Of a stretch of DNA of 49,223 bases, positions 40,518 through 45,778 are shown piece by piece. Below the pieces are notes generated by a model that was not told the origin of the DNA, ran no database searches, and was given only the letters and a program-made list of their open reading frames with translations. Made by a program: the position numbers and the translations under genes. The stretch's first letter is position 1; every line of letters starts with the position of its first letter. The stretch is from a virus. The stretch is from positions 1-49,223 of IMG/VR virus record IMGVR_UViG_3300027985_000505. The stretch is one strand, 5' to 3'.

Positions 40518-40829
40518 TTAACAATCTGACTTTTCAATATCATTACAAATATCAATAACATTTTCGCACAAATTTAGCGCCATTTTAAACATGTTCTTAT
40601 ATTTTGGTTTGTAGACCAACGTTTGTATCTTTATATAAAAATCCTCAACCGTTTCTATCGGTTCTTTATTGGGGCGGGCTAATATATATTGTGTTAATTC
40701 GTCCGCTGTCCATAACAAGCATGATTTCTCGTCAAAAAGACCATTTTTTTTATTGTTATAGGAGTATTCCGAAATATCAATATCATAAACTTGTTCTTGT
40801 ATGATAAGTATTATTTGGTCACTAGACAT
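40518..40829 (-). CDS. Unrecognised helical protein, pair member 1
   Basis: This protein of about 103 residues starts MSSDQIILIIQEQVYDIDIS (ATG 40829 with AAAGGAG upstream). Its C-terminal half (LLWTADELTQYILARPNKEP ... FKMALNLCENVIDICNDIEK) is related to the adjacent gene at 40844-41146 (SRWAVEEILELLINDPLTDP ... FEIAVDVCEDILSFI). The two are likely a diverged tandem duplication. Function unknown. Confidence 0.6.
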   Translation of the reverse strand: MSSDQIILIIQEQVYDIDISEYSYNNKKNGLFDEKSCLLWTADELTQYILARPNKEPIETVEDFYIKIQTLVYKPKYKNMFKMALNLCENVIDICNDIEKSDC

Positions 40830-40843
40830 TACAGTTAACTCCT

Positions 40844-41146
40844 TTAAATAAAGCTCAATATATCCTCGCATACATCAACCGCAATTTCAAATATATATCG
40901 ACATTCTTTAGTCTTTGATAACAACGAATAATGAATCATCCTATCTTCAAAATGGCTGATAATTATGAACGGATCAGTTAACGGGTCATTAATTAATAAT
41001 TCAAGTATTTCCTCAACCGCCCATCTAGAATACGAACGGCGATTAAATTCGGTTTTTGGCCAGCTGCGTCGAGGTTCAAAGAGATGCTCGTCTAAATAAT
41101 TCATAATTGTTATTGTTACTATTTCATTCATTATTATTTCACTCAT
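40844..41146 (-). CDS. Unrecognised helical protein, pair member 2
   Basis: This 100-residue protein is distantly related to its downstream neighbour. It lacks a clear Shine-Dalgarno sequence; its ATG follows the stop of the upstream gene by two bases (TAATAATG), so translation is probably by coupling. Function unknown. Confidence 0.6.
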   Translation of the reverse strand: MSEIIMNEIVTITIMNYLDEHLFEPRRSWPKTEFNRRSYSRWAVEEILELLINDPLTDPFIIISHFEDRMIHYSLLSKTKECRYIFEIAVDVCEDILSFI

Positions 41147-41148
41147 TA

Positions 41149-41637
41149 TTATTTAAGAAGGGTTGGTTTAAGTAGTTTTATTCGATACCCAGCCCTTGTT
41201 CTAACTAGATTTATATCATTGAGGTTAGTCCAACCATACTTATTTGCCGTGTAGTTATCAGTGGATATATGGGCAAGGTCGTACAGGTCTCCTACGCTTA
41301 CTACTCCGTATTGGCTTATTATTTTAGACATTGCATCTATAACCAACTCCGCGTCTCTTTGGCTTTCAAAGATAATGTCCTCACAATTAAAGCCTCGTCT
41401 ATTGGTGGGTTTTTGGTCCTGCATATCTCTATACCGCACACGTCCATCCCGATAACTTAAATTTTTTGGCTTATTATTTCCGTAAACCAAAACTATAAAT
41501 TTATTAGAAATCACATTGATAACGCTTTTGCGTATGATATCAGATTTCAAAGCAGTTTTTGTGATAATAACCCCGCCCGTTATAAACCCAATAACCGTAC
41601 CAATGATAAAAATAGTAATTTTTTTAAAACCATTCAT
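41149..41637 (-). CDS. RRGFNCEDI-family protein, paralogue B with TM anchor
   Basis: This protein of about 162 residues has an N-terminal TM helix (KKITIFIIGTVIGFITGGVI) and a C-terminal domain nearly identical to the 38502-39107 protein (RRGFNCEDIIFESQRDAELV, ISQYGVVSVGDLYDLAHIST, ANKYGWTN). The copy at 38502 has no such TM anchor, so the duplicates differ in predicted location. AAAGGAG precedes the ATG at 41637. Confidence 0.7.
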   Translation of the reverse strand: MNGFKKITIFIIGTVIGFITGGVIITKTALKSDIIRKSVINVISNKFIVLVYGNNKPKNLSYRDGRVRYRDMQDQKPTNRRGFNCEDIIFESQRDAELVIDAMSKIISQYGVVSVGDLYDLAHISTDNYTANKYGWTNLNDINLVRTRAGYRIKLLKPTLLK

Positions 41638-41668
41638 TTTATATTCTCCTTTCAAATATAACCATCTT

Positions 41669-41700
41669 CCTAAAAAGAAGAGTCCTTGTTAAGACTCTTC
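41669..41700 (-). terminator. Terminator-like hairpin of the TAACAAGG-loop family (copy 3)
   Basis: The perfect 8-bp stem GAAGAGTC / GACTCTTC (41677-41684, 41693-41700) with loop TTAACAAG is followed by TTTTTA. The TAA stop of the 52-residue gene lies in the loop. Confidence 0.8.
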
Positions 41701-41847
41701 TTTGTCATGTTCAGAAATAGCTTGATTAACTTTTGCCTCAATTTTTTCATCCATTTTTTTGTCGTTCACCCAATCGGTTACCAACGTTGCTGCCATCCCA
41801 ACTGCCGTAGCGGCAAATCCAAGAATTTTAATAATTTTAGTATTCAT
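41689..41847 (-). CDS. Small membrane protein (52 residues)
   Basis: This short gene encodes MNTKIIKILGFAATAVGMAA, then TLVTDWVNDKKMDEKIEAKV and an acidic end. It has one TM helix and a charged helix. GGAAGGAG lies 9 bases before ATG 41847, directly after a promoter-like TATTAT. From memory, small proteins with this sequence pattern occur in related phages. Its stop codon lies in a terminator hairpin loop. Confidence 0.75.
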   Translation of the reverse strand: MNTKIIKILGFAATAVGMAATLVTDWVNDKKMDEKIEAKVNQAISEHDKEES

Positions 41848-41864
41848 TTATAATCACTCCTTCC

Positions 41865-41888
41865 ATAATAGACGTTGTGTATTTCGCG
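41865..41888 (-). promoter_or_regulatory. Repeated phage promoter-like element, copy 4
   Basis: Minus-strand CGCG (41888-41885), 14 bp (AAATACACAACGTC), TATTAT (41870-41865), then GGAAGGAG, which is the Shine-Dalgarno sequence of the next gene. A start site 7 bases downstream would remove most of this ribosome binding site; a start at the first G keeps it. Confidence 0.7.
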
Positions 41889-41894
41889 TGGTGT

Positions 41895-42704
41895 TTACTC
41901 TTCCTCCAATAACAATAAATCAATAGGGTCCCATAATGCAGATACTATATAACACTCCATTCCGTCATCCATAGTGACAAGTCGATTTTCAAAATCTAAC
42001 CACATAACCCCTCCGGCCATAAGGTCATCTATAGACCACCCAAATACTTCTCCACGGTCAATTGGTTCTATACCTAGAAAAGTATAAAACTCATTTAAAT
42101 ATGCGTCGCCTCTTAAGGCTAAATTTCTGTTAAAATGATATTGAGCATTTATAACTGATGCCATGGTAGAAGTAAAATATCGTCCAGAATAATTGTCAAA
42201 GAATAATATTTTTTCACTTTCGTCTATGTTCGGGTCATACGTATGATAACCATCAGCCGAAACATATATATCTTTAGCCGCTTGTGCTGATATTTTTGAA
42301 TCTGCATCTTCCCCATATACTTTTTTAGCGGCTTTTCTGTATTTTTGGTACGATTCGTTAAGCAATGAATAAGCACTTACTAATGAAGCTTGACTACGTT
42401 TATTCAGAACATTAGCTCCAAATATACATAAAATAGTCGATAAACCTATAACCGTTGTTGGTATATAACATTTCCAACATGATTGTACCACTTCTTTTTT
42501 TGTAAAAGCGTACGGATCTCCGTCGTGATTAATTCTGCTATCGCGTTTAATTAACTCTACCGCTTTAGGGGTAGATTTTACAGCTAGCACTGTGGTTACT
42601 AACACCCCAACGGCACTAATACAAGTTAAAATAGTAGGGGAGTTCCTTTTTATAAACGAGTTTTTATTACTAAGCATCCCGTTTATGTTTGACCATTTGT
42701 TCAT
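41895..42704 (-). CDS. DUF6353-like membrane protein, paralogue C
   Basis: This protein of about 269 residues has the same two-TM plus soluble-domain layout as paralogues A and B: KRNSPTILTCISAVGVLVTT, VLAVKSTPKAVELI, then IGLSTILCIFGANVLNKRSQ and a C-terminal LRGDAYLNEFYTFLGIEP with GEVFGWSIDD. The second ATG (42704) is chosen because GAAAGGAG is too close to the first. It is the first gene of the DUF6353 group in transcription order. Confidence 0.8.
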   Translation of the reverse strand: MNKWSNINGMLSNKNSFIKRNSPTILTCISAVGVLVTTVLAVKSTPKAVELIKRDSRINHDGDPYAFTKKEVVQSCWKCYIPTTVIGLSTILCIFGANVLNKRSQASLVSAYSLLNESYQKYRKAAKKVYGEDADSKISAQAAKDIYVSADGYHTYDPNIDESEKILFFDNYSGRYFTSTMASVINAQYHFNRNLALRGDAYLNEFYTFLGIEPIDRGEVFGWSIDDLMAGGVMWLDFENRLVTMDDGMECYIVSALWDPIDLLLLEEE

Positions 42705-42724
42705 GTTCATTCTCCTTTCAGAAT

Positions 42725-42791
42725 AAAAAAAAGAGTGTAGGAATCGAACCTACTTACGCTATTAGCGGTAGCCCAGCAAAACTACTCTTTC
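42725..42791 (-). ncRNA. tRNA-like small RNA with its own promoter-like element and terminator
   Basis: The minus strand forms a 7-bp acceptor-like stem AAAGAGT / ACTCTTT (42790-42784, 42736-42730), a perfect T-arm GTAGG-TTCGATT-CCTAC (42753-42737), and either GCTA-CCGCTAA-TAGC (anticodon-like loop reading GCT) or CGCT-AAT-AGCG. Only 30 bases separate acceptor and T-arm, so the D-arm is missing or vestigial, and no CCA is encoded. Eight T residues follow directly, giving a terminator. The acceptor starts one base after TATTATG of a promoter-like element. This is not a normal tRNA; it could be a mimic, decoy, processed remnant or regulatory RNA. Confidence 0.6.
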
Positions 42792-42815
42792 ATAATAGTA
42801 CTTGTAAATTTCGCG
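42792..42815 (-). promoter_or_regulatory. Repeated phage promoter-like element, copy 5 (drives the tRNA-like RNA)
   Basis: Minus-strand CGCG (42815-42812), 14 bp (AAATTTACAAGTAC), TATTAT (42797-42792), GAAAGAG. It is identical over 31 bases (CGCG through GAAAGAG) to copy 7 at 43219. Confidence 0.7.
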
Positions 42816-42818
42816 TAA

Positions 42819-42847
42819 AAAAAGAAAGAGCCCTTGTTAGGACTCTG
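42819..42847 (-). terminator. Terminator of the TAACAAGG-loop family (copy 4)
   Basis: The minus strand reads AGAGTCC-TAACAA-GGGCTCT (42827-42846) followed by TTCTTTTTTT. The stop codon of the 62-residue gene is the TAA of the loop. Confidence 0.85.
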
Positions 42848-43025
42848 TCTTTTGACCTATAAATTTTTGCATTTCGTTTGTAAAATTTTGCATTACAACA
42901 CAATTATCCCATCCGTCGTTTAAGCCTTGTTTGTAGCTTTTTCGTCCCGCATACCAAGTGGTAGCTAGTCCGATAGCTCCTATAAGCCCCCCTCCGATTA
43001 TGTAAATAACCTGCTCTTTTTTCAT
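42837..43025 (-). CDS. Small membrane protein (62 residues)
   Basis: MKKEQVIYIIGGGLIGAIGL continues through one TM helix to a soluble tail (GLNDGWDNCVVMQNFTNEMQ). AAAGGATG precedes the ATG; a promoter-like element lies 32 bp upstream and the stop codon lies inside the terminator loop, making a compact one-gene cassette. Function unknown. Confidence 0.7.
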   Translation of the reverse strand: MKKEQVIYIIGGGLIGAIGLATTWYAGRKSYKQGLNDGWDNCVVMQNFTNEMQKFIGQKTES

Positions 43026-43056
43026 AATTTAAACATCCTTTCAAATTTTTATTTCC

Positions 43057-43080
43057 ATAATAGAAGATGCAAATTTAGCG
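43057..43080 (-). promoter_or_regulatory. Repeated phage promoter-like element, copy 6 (CGCT variant)
   Basis: Minus-strand CGCT (43080-43077), 14 bp (AAATTTGCATCTTC), TATTAT (43062-43057), GG. It directly follows the T-tract of the structured RNA at 43082-43218. Confidence 0.6.
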
Positions 43081-43081
43081 T

Positions 43082-43218
43082 AAAAAAAAAAAAGAAAGAG
43101 AGGCGGCTCACATAATTAACCATTAAATGTACTAACGTCCCTCGATAGCTGTTCGCTAAACCTTCAAGTTATACATACCTTTCTCAGATTATACCGATCC
43201 GTCATATAATCCTCTTTC
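43082..43218 (-). ncRNA. Structured small RNA, about 125-135 nt
   Basis: There is no coding frame in this gap. From the G after TATTAT (43218) the minus strand begins GAAAGAGG and ends CCTCTCTTTC followed by twelve T, so the two ends can pair and close the RNA. Inside are GATTATA-11-TATAATC (perfect 7-bp stem), TAGC-GAACA-GCTA, and ACAT-TTAA-TGG-TTAA-TT-ATGT hairpins. The same promoter-like sequence drives the nearby tRNA-like RNA. No known RNA family is recognised. Confidence 0.6.
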
Positions 43219-43242
43219 ATAATAGTACTTGTAAATTTCGCG
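43219..43242 (-). promoter_or_regulatory. Repeated phage promoter-like element, copy 7 (drives the structured RNA)
   Basis: Minus-strand CGCG (43242-43239), 14 bp, TATTAT (43224-43219), GAAAGAG. It begins 2 bp after the stop of the upstream gene. Confidence 0.7.
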
Positions 43243-43243
43243 C

Positions 43244-43603
43244 TCAGATATCCCTCCTGTCAAAAACCGTCTCCCAACGCTCACGCTTAATTGGTTTCAT
43301 TTTTAAACCCCACATAATTTGTCTAATTGTAACTGTAGGATATAAACCATCCGTACACTTTTTAGCACGATTATCAAAATACTCCTTGAATCTCGGATGT
43401 AAATATAAATCGTCGGTTAACCACGGGTCTACTTCGCCCCACCATGTGCTTTTTGTATCCGGATTAAATCGCTGTTGTATAATTGCTAATCCTTTTTTAT
43501 CTATTTTAAATAAAGTACATTGACCGTAAACCGGATGTTCACACGTATACAGTTTTCCGTACATTGATAAATAAATATGTGGTTTTTTATAATGATGTCT
43601 CAT
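43244..43603 (-). CDS. Conserved phage protein (119 residues)
   Basis: It starts MRHHYKKPHIYLSMYGKLYT and carries CTLFKIDKKGLAIIQQRFNP, STWWGEVDPWLTDDLYLHP and a C-terminal IKRERWETVFDRRDI. From memory, proteins with this pattern are strongly conserved in Clostridia mobile elements and phages, but their function is not known. The ATG at 43603 has GGAG 6 bases upstream; an in-frame TTG at 43615 is less likely. Confidence 0.75.
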   Translation of the reverse strand: MRHHYKKPHIYLSMYGKLYTCEHPVYGQCTLFKIDKKGLAIIQQRFNPDTKSTWWGEVDPWLTDDLYLHPRFKEYFDNRAKKCTDGLYPTVTIRQIMWGLKMKPIKRERWETVFDRRDI

Positions 43604-43611
43604 AATTATCT

Positions 43612-43641
43612 CCAAAAAAGAAAGAGCCCTTGTTAGGACTC
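43612..43641 (-). terminator. Terminator of the TAACAAGG-loop family (copy 5)
   Basis: The minus strand reads GAGTCC-TAACAA-GGGCTC (43624-43641) followed by TTTCTTTTTT. It separates the zinc-ribbon gene from the conserved 119-residue gene; the next Shine-Dalgarno sequence starts right after the T-tract. Confidence 0.8.
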
Positions 43642-43656
43642 CATCTTATAATAAAT

Positions 43657-43944
43657 TTAATCGTCAAATATTTTACAACTGATCATGCAGTTTGGGTAAG
43701 GTCCTCCGCACGCGATACAGCATTCGGGTTTATTCCCCTCTGGGTCTGAATATATTTCTTCGTAGTCATATGATGTAGCAAGCTTCACATAAAACTCTTT
43801 ATTCACAGAATCATATTCAAGACACCCTTCGGCTCCACAATTAGGACATTCCCAATCTAATAAACCGCCTATGTAATTCATTTTGCATCCACAATCATCA
43901 CAAAAGTACTCTTCGTGTTGATTATAGTCGTTTTCTTTGCTCAT
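43657..43944 (-). CDS. Zinc-ribbon protein (95 residues)
   Basis: Three Cys pairs are visible: FCDDCGCKM, WECPNCGAEG and ECCIACGGPYPNC, giving two zinc sites. The first two pairs make a classic zinc ribbon of about 30 residues, suggesting nucleic-acid or protein binding. AGGAGG precedes the ATG. The gene has a structured leader of about 100 bases after a promoter-like element. Function unknown. Confidence 0.7.
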   Translation of the reverse strand: MSKENDYNQHEEYFCDDCGCKMNYIGGLLDWECPNCGAEGCLEYDSVNKEFYVKLATSYDYEEIYSDPEGNKPECCIACGGPYPNCMISCKIFDD

Positions 43945-44046
43945 AAAATATTACCTCCTATTAATTTGAAAGATATTACATAAATTATATAATACTTTCT
44001 TTATTAAGTAAAGAGATAAAAGAGCTCTTTAAAATCTCCTTTCTCT
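43945..44046 (-). other. Structured leader of the zinc-ribbon gene
   Basis: About 100 bases separate the promoter-like element from the ATG. They hold AAAGGAGAT...ATCTCTTT (sequestering an AGGAG) around an AAAGAGCTCTTT palindrome, and a second stem GAAAG-T-ATTA / TAAT-AT-CTTTC. This suggests RNA-level control, but no known riboswitch is recognised. Confidence 0.4.
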
Positions 44047-44070
44047 ATAATATACCTTGTAAATTTCACG
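44047..44070 (-). promoter_or_regulatory. Repeated phage promoter-like element, copy 8 (CGTG variant)
   Basis: Minus-strand CGTG (44070-44067), 14 bp (AAATTTACAAGGTA), TATTAT (44052-44047), AG. It is the only copy with A at the predicted start position. Confidence 0.55.
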
Positions 44071-44106
44071 TGAAAAACGAAGAGACCATGTAAATTACAC
44101 GATCTC
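44071..44106 (-). terminator. Terminator after the 44125-44508 gene
   Basis: An 11-bp stem with two or three G-T pairs (arms 44096-44106 and 44082-44092, loop ATT) is followed on the minus strand by TTCGTTTTT. A promoter-like element starts immediately after. Confidence 0.75.
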
Positions 44107-44124
44107 ATCCGTTTTGAGTTGCTT

Positions 44125-44508
44125 CTAATTTTTATTTGTTGGTTTAAATCTGTTAAACAAACCTTTAAATGTCGTCGAAGTATAAGTACCAGTTTCTTCA
44201 AACTTAAATCCCTTACGCATCCATGTAGCATAGAAAATTAACGGCAATACAATACCCGCTGCTTCTATTCCCAACCTAAAATATCGGTCTTTAGCACGTT
44301 CTGCTAATTGGTTACCTAGATCTGCACATTTATTGCATTTATCCAAATAGTTCAATTCAGCATTAACGTCCTCCATTCTTAATTGGTATAGAGCAGATAG
44401 ATTTGCTATTGCTGCCTTTTTCTCATCGCTTCCGGATTTTAAGGTGGATAAATTTTGAATTTCTGCTTTTATCTCATCCTCCAACATCTTCTTGATTTCA
44501 TCATCCAT
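44125..44508 (-). CDS. Coiled-coil / membrane protein (127 residues)
   Basis: It starts MDDEIKKMLEDEIKAEIQNL (ATG 44508 with AAAGGAG upstream). A long helical part with a CNKCADLG Cys pair, one TM helix (LGIEAAGIVLPLIFYATWM) and a short basic tail follow. From memory, proteins with this layout are common in the early regions of Clostridia phages. Function unknown. Confidence 0.65.
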   Translation of the reverse strand: MDDEIKKMLEDEIKAEIQNLSTLKSGSDEKKAAIANLSALYQLRMEDVNAELNYLDKCNKCADLGNQLAERAKDRYFRLGIEAAGIVLPLIFYATWMRKGFKFEETGTYTSTTFKGLFNRFKPTNKN

Positions 44509-44545
44509 TTTTATTTCTCCTTTCAAAAATATTTATTGGCTTCCC

Positions 44546-44569
44546 ATAATAGAAGTTGTTATTTGTGCG
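44546..44569 (-). promoter_or_regulatory. Repeated phage promoter-like element, copy 9 (CGCA variant)
   Basis: Minus-strand CGCA (44569-44566), 14 bp (CAAATAACAACTTC), TATTAT (44551-44546), GG. It lies about 38 bp before the ATG of the coiled-coil protein gene. Confidence 0.6.
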
Positions 44570-44624
44570 TGGGATATTTTTTCCTTTATAAAAATAACAC
44601 ATTTTTCGGTAACCCACGTGCTGA

Positions 44625-44644
44625 TTTTTAATCTAGATTAAAAA
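44625..44644. promoter_or_regulatory. Perfect 20-bp palindrome with CTAG centre
   Basis: Bases 44625-44644 equal their own reverse complement (core AATCTAGATT flanked by T5 and A5). A near copy (16 of 18) lies at 45761-45778 beside the integrase promoter, so this may be an operator for one regulator. It also overlaps the T-tract of the terminator next to it. Confidence 0.6.
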
Positions 44645-44668
44645 AGAAAGAGCCCTTGTTAGGACTCT
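44641..44668 (-). terminator. Terminator of the TAACAAGG-loop family (copy 6)
   Basis: The minus strand reads GAGTCC-TAACAA-GGGCTC (44650-44667) followed by TTTCTTTTT. Its first arm starts four bases after the G that follows TATAAT of promoter-like copy 10, so a transcript from that element would be terminated after about 30 nt. Confidence 0.8.
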
Positions 44669-44671
44669 GTC

Positions 44672-44695
44672 ATTATAGGTTTTATTAATTTCGCG
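44672..44695 (-). promoter_or_regulatory. Repeated phage promoter-like element, copy 10 (TATAAT variant)
   Basis: Minus-strand CGCG (44695-44692), 14 bp (AAATTAATAAAACC), TATAAT (44677-44672), G. The CGCGAAAT part overlaps the last codons of the upstream gene. Confidence 0.55.
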
Positions 44696-45104
44696 TCTTG
44701 TTAAGTATCCAAAAGAAACGTCTGTATAATTTGTAATAAACATCTTTACAGCAAGGTATTTCTAATTTGGTTTTTAAGTGATTGTATGAAACCCCACAAG
44801 TTACTGCATTTAGAATATAACTATGTAAAATTGGGTCTGTTTCTATTGCAGCTTGTTCGACTAATTTCATCCTATCGGAATAAAATAGTAGTGCGTCTAC
44901 GCACTTATCGGTTGGGCTATTAATTAAATTGTTTTTTGACCTAGTTGTTAAGTCGACAGACCTTTTGCTCATACCATCAATTGAATTATAAGCCTTTTTC
45001 CAGATTGGGTACTGAAGACAAAAATGTCTTAATTCATAATAACGATGTTTCTCAATCCAGTATTCATTTTTCTCCGACAACTCTGATCTTATAGTAGTGG
45101 CCAT
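44685..45104 (-). CDS. Conserved early protein, possible DNA-binding regulator (139 residues)
   Basis: It starts MATTIRSELSEKNEYWIEKH (ATG 45104, AAAGGAG upstream inside the end of the preceding gene). The C-terminal part (AVTCGVSYNHLKTKLEIPCC, then CKDVYYKLYRRFFWILNKTR) has a helix-turn-helix-like spacing. In related phages it pairs with the upstream gene as the first two leftward genes (from memory). A regulatory role is suggested by position only. A longer version starting at 45185 is unlikely. Confidence 0.6.
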   Translation of the reverse strand: MATTIRSELSEKNEYWIEKHRYYELRHFCLQYPIWKKAYNSIDGMSKRSVDLTTRSKNNLINSPTDKCVDALLFYSDRMKLVEQAAIETDPILHSYILNAVTCGVSYNHLKTKLEIPCCKDVYYKLYRRFFWILNKTRN

Positions 45105-45105
45105 A

Positions 45106-45354
45106 TTAATACTTCTCTCCTTTCCATAAATAACCCGTTTCTTCCCACAAAAGTTTTGGTGAGATATAAAAGTTAATCCTTCCAAGTTTTGAGTTCATAT
45201 CCTCAATTTTTGTTACGAGTTCTCCGTTTCTAGTTGCTTTACCAATTGGTAGCCACCCCGATATGATGCCAGCCCTAATCCAAGATGCGTCTTTCCCGTA
45301 TACTCTTGCCGCTATTGAGACTGGGACTGACCCAGTAATAAAATTATCGTACAT
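45106..45354 (-). CDS. Helix-turn-helix / excisionase-like protein (82 residues)
   Basis: The segment FITGSVPVSIAARVYGKDAS, WIRAGIISGWLPIG and the following KATRNG resemble MerR/excisionase-type winged helices (helix, recognition helix, wing). It is the first gene of the leftward operon, with a GGAAGGAGG site, and lies close to the integrase, where excisionases are expected. It could be Xis or a transcription factor. A 24-bp imperfect palindrome lies 19 bp upstream of the start codon. Confidence 0.6.
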   Translation of the reverse strand: MYDNFITGSVPVSIAARVYGKDASWIRAGIISGWLPIGKATRNGELVTKIEDMNSKLGRINFYISPKLLWEETGYLWKGEKY

Positions 45355-45372
45355 TTGCTCTTACCTCCTTCC

Positions 45373-45396
45373 AGATACTATTCTAGGATAATATCT
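45373..45396. promoter_or_regulatory. 24-bp imperfect palindrome ahead of the leftward early operon
   Basis: AGATACTATT-CTAG-GATAATATCT agrees with its reverse complement at 20 of 24 positions. It lies in the leader just upstream of the ribosome binding site at 45354, so a bound protein would block the operon. It is a good operator candidate. Confidence 0.5.
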
Positions 45397-45432
45397 GCTA
45401 TTTGTAAAAACAACTTAAGTGGATAAAAATTC

Positions 45433-45747
45433 TTATTTTATTACCTTTATTTTTTGTAATCGCCAACGAGCCATAGTAATATCACAAGGATAATCCTCAA
45501 AACCAAGTGTATCCGAACATATTAAACCCTCCAGTACACCTTGTATTATTTCACTTTCATATTGTTTATATGGTAATATGTAGTCCGGTAGTTCTCTATG
45601 AACTGCTCCACAGCAACGGCAACGTAATCTACGTATAATGACTTTTGTCGTGCGCCTTCTTTTCGTTCGTACAATTCTTTTAACACTATCATAATATTTT
45701 AAATTTCCACCGCAATTAGGACAGTTAAATTCGTCAATGTTAATTAT
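45433..45747 (-). CDS. DUF6431-like zinc-ribbon protein lacking a standard start codon
   Basis: The minus-strand frame is open from 45762 to the TAA at 45433 and encodes IDEFNCPNCGGNLKYYDSV, a basic segment, RLRCRCCGAVHRELPDYIL and EDYPCDITMARWRLQ. This is the pattern of DUF6431-like proteins found near mobile elements in Clostridia, with two Cys pairs forming a zinc ribbon. No ATG, GTG or TTG is available at the expected start. An ATA at 45747 lies 8 bases after GAGG, so either a rare ATA start is used or the gene has lost its start and is decaying. Confidence 0.6.
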   Translation of the reverse strand: MINIDEFNCPNCGGNLKYYDSVKRIVRTKRRRTTKVIIRRLRCRCCGAVHRELPDYILPYKQYESEIIQGVLEGLICSDTLGFEDYPCDITMARWRLQKIKVIK

Positions 45748-45760
45748 GTATATCGCCTCA

Positions 45761-45778
45761 TTTTAATCTAGGTTAAAA
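45761..45778. promoter_or_regulatory. 18-bp CTAG-centred palindrome upstream of the integrase promoter
   Basis: TTTTAATCTAGGTTAAAA matches its reverse complement at 16 of 18 positions and shares the core of the perfect palindrome at 44625-44644. It lies just upstream of the -35 box of the integrase promoter. Confidence 0.5.

Noticed and set aside
42736-42744. TGTAGGAAT in the tRNA-like RNA as an additional integrase arm site
   Set aside because: A 9-mer can occur by chance in a genome of this size, it is 3 kb from the integrase gene, and it is explained by the T-arm sequence.
42730-42790. Ordinary tRNA gene
   Set aside because: Only 30 bases between acceptor stem and T-arm, no D-arm, C at position 33, and a terminator directly after the acceptor. 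Kept as a tRNA-like RNA only.
44004-44231. 75-residue minus-strand frame
   Set aside because: It overlaps the coiled-coil protein gene, the terminator and a promoter-like element in another frame and has no ribosome binding site.
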